A stretch of 64,000 nucleotides of DNA from Thamnaconus septentrionalis (taxonomy: Eukaryota > Chordata > Actinopteri > Tetraodontiformes > Monacanthidae). The position numbers and the translations under genes were made by a program. The notes under the pieces were generated by a model. The model was given only the letters and a program-made list of their open reading frames with translations. It did not search any database and was not told the DNA's origin. This document shows, one piece after another, positions 63,029 to 64,000 of the stretch (within the stretch, counting starts at the first letter, position 1; each line of letters starts with the position of its first letter). The stretch covers positions 19,212,861 through 19,276,860 of the forward strand of contig CM020501.1 in NCBI GenBank assembly GCA_009823395.1, read 5' to 3'.

Positions 63029-64000
63029 CTGATGACAAGAAAACATAGCAACGTAGCACCACTTGGCTTGAATCCACATTTTTTGCAGCCAGATGTTAAA
63101 GGTTGAGTGTGTAACATTTGGAGATTTTCACAAGAAACAGTGACATCAAGTGGTTACATTTTTGACTGCTCTTCCCCTCACACTCCCTCTCCCGAGCTTG
63201 CCAGTGAACTACAGTGGTCTGTGGACACTAACTTGGATACCAAGTCCACATTCTTCTTTGTTAGTTAGTTTGAGAACGTGAGCGTTTACCCTAACTACGA
63301 AACACGATTTGGATTGTCCAGACCAGCTTCCTTCAAAATATAGCAGTGCAAGATGGTAGCTTGTATTCTTGTATTCTTGAACTGTTGTATGGGTAGGCCA
63401 ACCTGGAATCCCTTCTCCAGACCCACACTCTTATTCCTATACCTTATGAGCAGGAGGCAGGAAACAGAGCATTTTTTGTACCTGTGAGTCTTCTCTTGCC
63501 CACTACGTTCTGCCAGGTGCTCCTGGCTCAGAAAGGATCTATCTAAATCTCTAGCTCAACTCTTCTCCTCTGTTGGTCCCAAATGGTAGAGTGAGTTACC
63601 CATCTCCAGAGTCTTGACTGTACTTTCAAGAGTCGCCTGAAGGCTCAACTGCTCAGGGAACATTTTGGGATTTAACCTGACCCTTCTTCTCTTGGTCCTC
63701 ATTGGTAGGAGTCAGAAGGTCAAAGCACTGACATCACTGGCGGTGTTGAATATTGAACGTTGTTGAATGATGTTGCATGATATTGTTGATACTCATCAGT
63801 GGTGTAGTGCAGGGTATATGCGGACATACCAGAGTATACCCACTCATTTTTCAGTCATCATTGCACATACCAACTTCTCAATGATGCTTTAAAAGAGGGC
63901 ATGAAAGAGTAAATCCATCTCTCCAGGGACCAGTACCCCAGTGATACTGACATTGGATTGCTAATTGTGGTTTGTAGAGGTTATGAAAAAAAAGCTCCCC
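63029..64000. other. loxl4 intron sequence at the right edge
   Basis: No further loxl4 exon is seen. Around 63620-63665 the plus strand encodes TFKSRLKAQLLREHF, resembling the C-terminal FKSRLKTHLF motif of fish retrotransposon proteins, so a small degraded LINE piece is likely here. Confidence 0.5.

Overview
The window reads as nuclear DNA of a ray-finned (probably percomorph) fish. Genes are split into many small exons with GT-AG introns, often only 80-100 bp long. Dinucleotide microsatellites are dense, and fish-type SINE, hAT and LINE remnants lie between and inside the genes. The gene order matches human chromosome 10q24.2 as I know it. There is no prokaryotic operon, CRISPR array, rRNA or tRNA gene. 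The species cannot be named from sequence alone.

Layout from left to right. pi4k2a (+, 1097-6092) encodes a type II phosphatidylinositol 4-kinase and carries a one-base frameshift in exon 3. avpi1 (-, 8188-10056) has two coding exons. A small two-exon cytochrome c oxidase subunit 8 gene (+, 11178-11500) follows. zfyve27/protrudin (+, 14174-20675) has 13 coding exons, including two consecutive 21-nt microexons. golga7b (+, 23082-25930) has 5 exons. crtac1 (-, 29051-34068) has 12 exons and no EGF tail. r3hcc1l (+, 35303-39333) has 6 coding exons. loxl4 (-, 45046 to beyond 63028) has 13 exons in the window and continues past the right edge. I rebuilt the splice models by hand from GT/AG sites, reading frame and remembered human family sequences. 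Phases close for every gene except pi4k2a.

The genes do not form one pathway. The block is conserved synteny: endosomal lipid kinase, MAPK-related small protein, respiratory-chain subunit, ER/endosome contact protein, palmitoyltransferase accessory protein, secreted calcium-binding matrix protein, exon-junction-complex-related protein and lysyl oxidase. Human neighbours MARVELD1 and SFRP5 are not seen where they would be expected; the cox8 gene lies in the MARVELD1 position.

The non-genic sequence is informative. Three short hAT-type elements show 8-bp target-site duplications. Two near-identical tRNA-derived SINEs have perfect 12-bp duplications. A repeat family carries a CRE-like palindrome in at least six places. 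LINE 3' fragments, a 550-bp CT tract and a perfect 38-bp palindrome in a loxl4 intron are also present. I found no convincing undescribed multi-gene system. The most useful leads are the pi4k2a frameshift, the protrudin microexons, the (TG)nT tract beside a protrudin splice acceptor, the long loxl4 linker and the palindrome-bearing repeat family.
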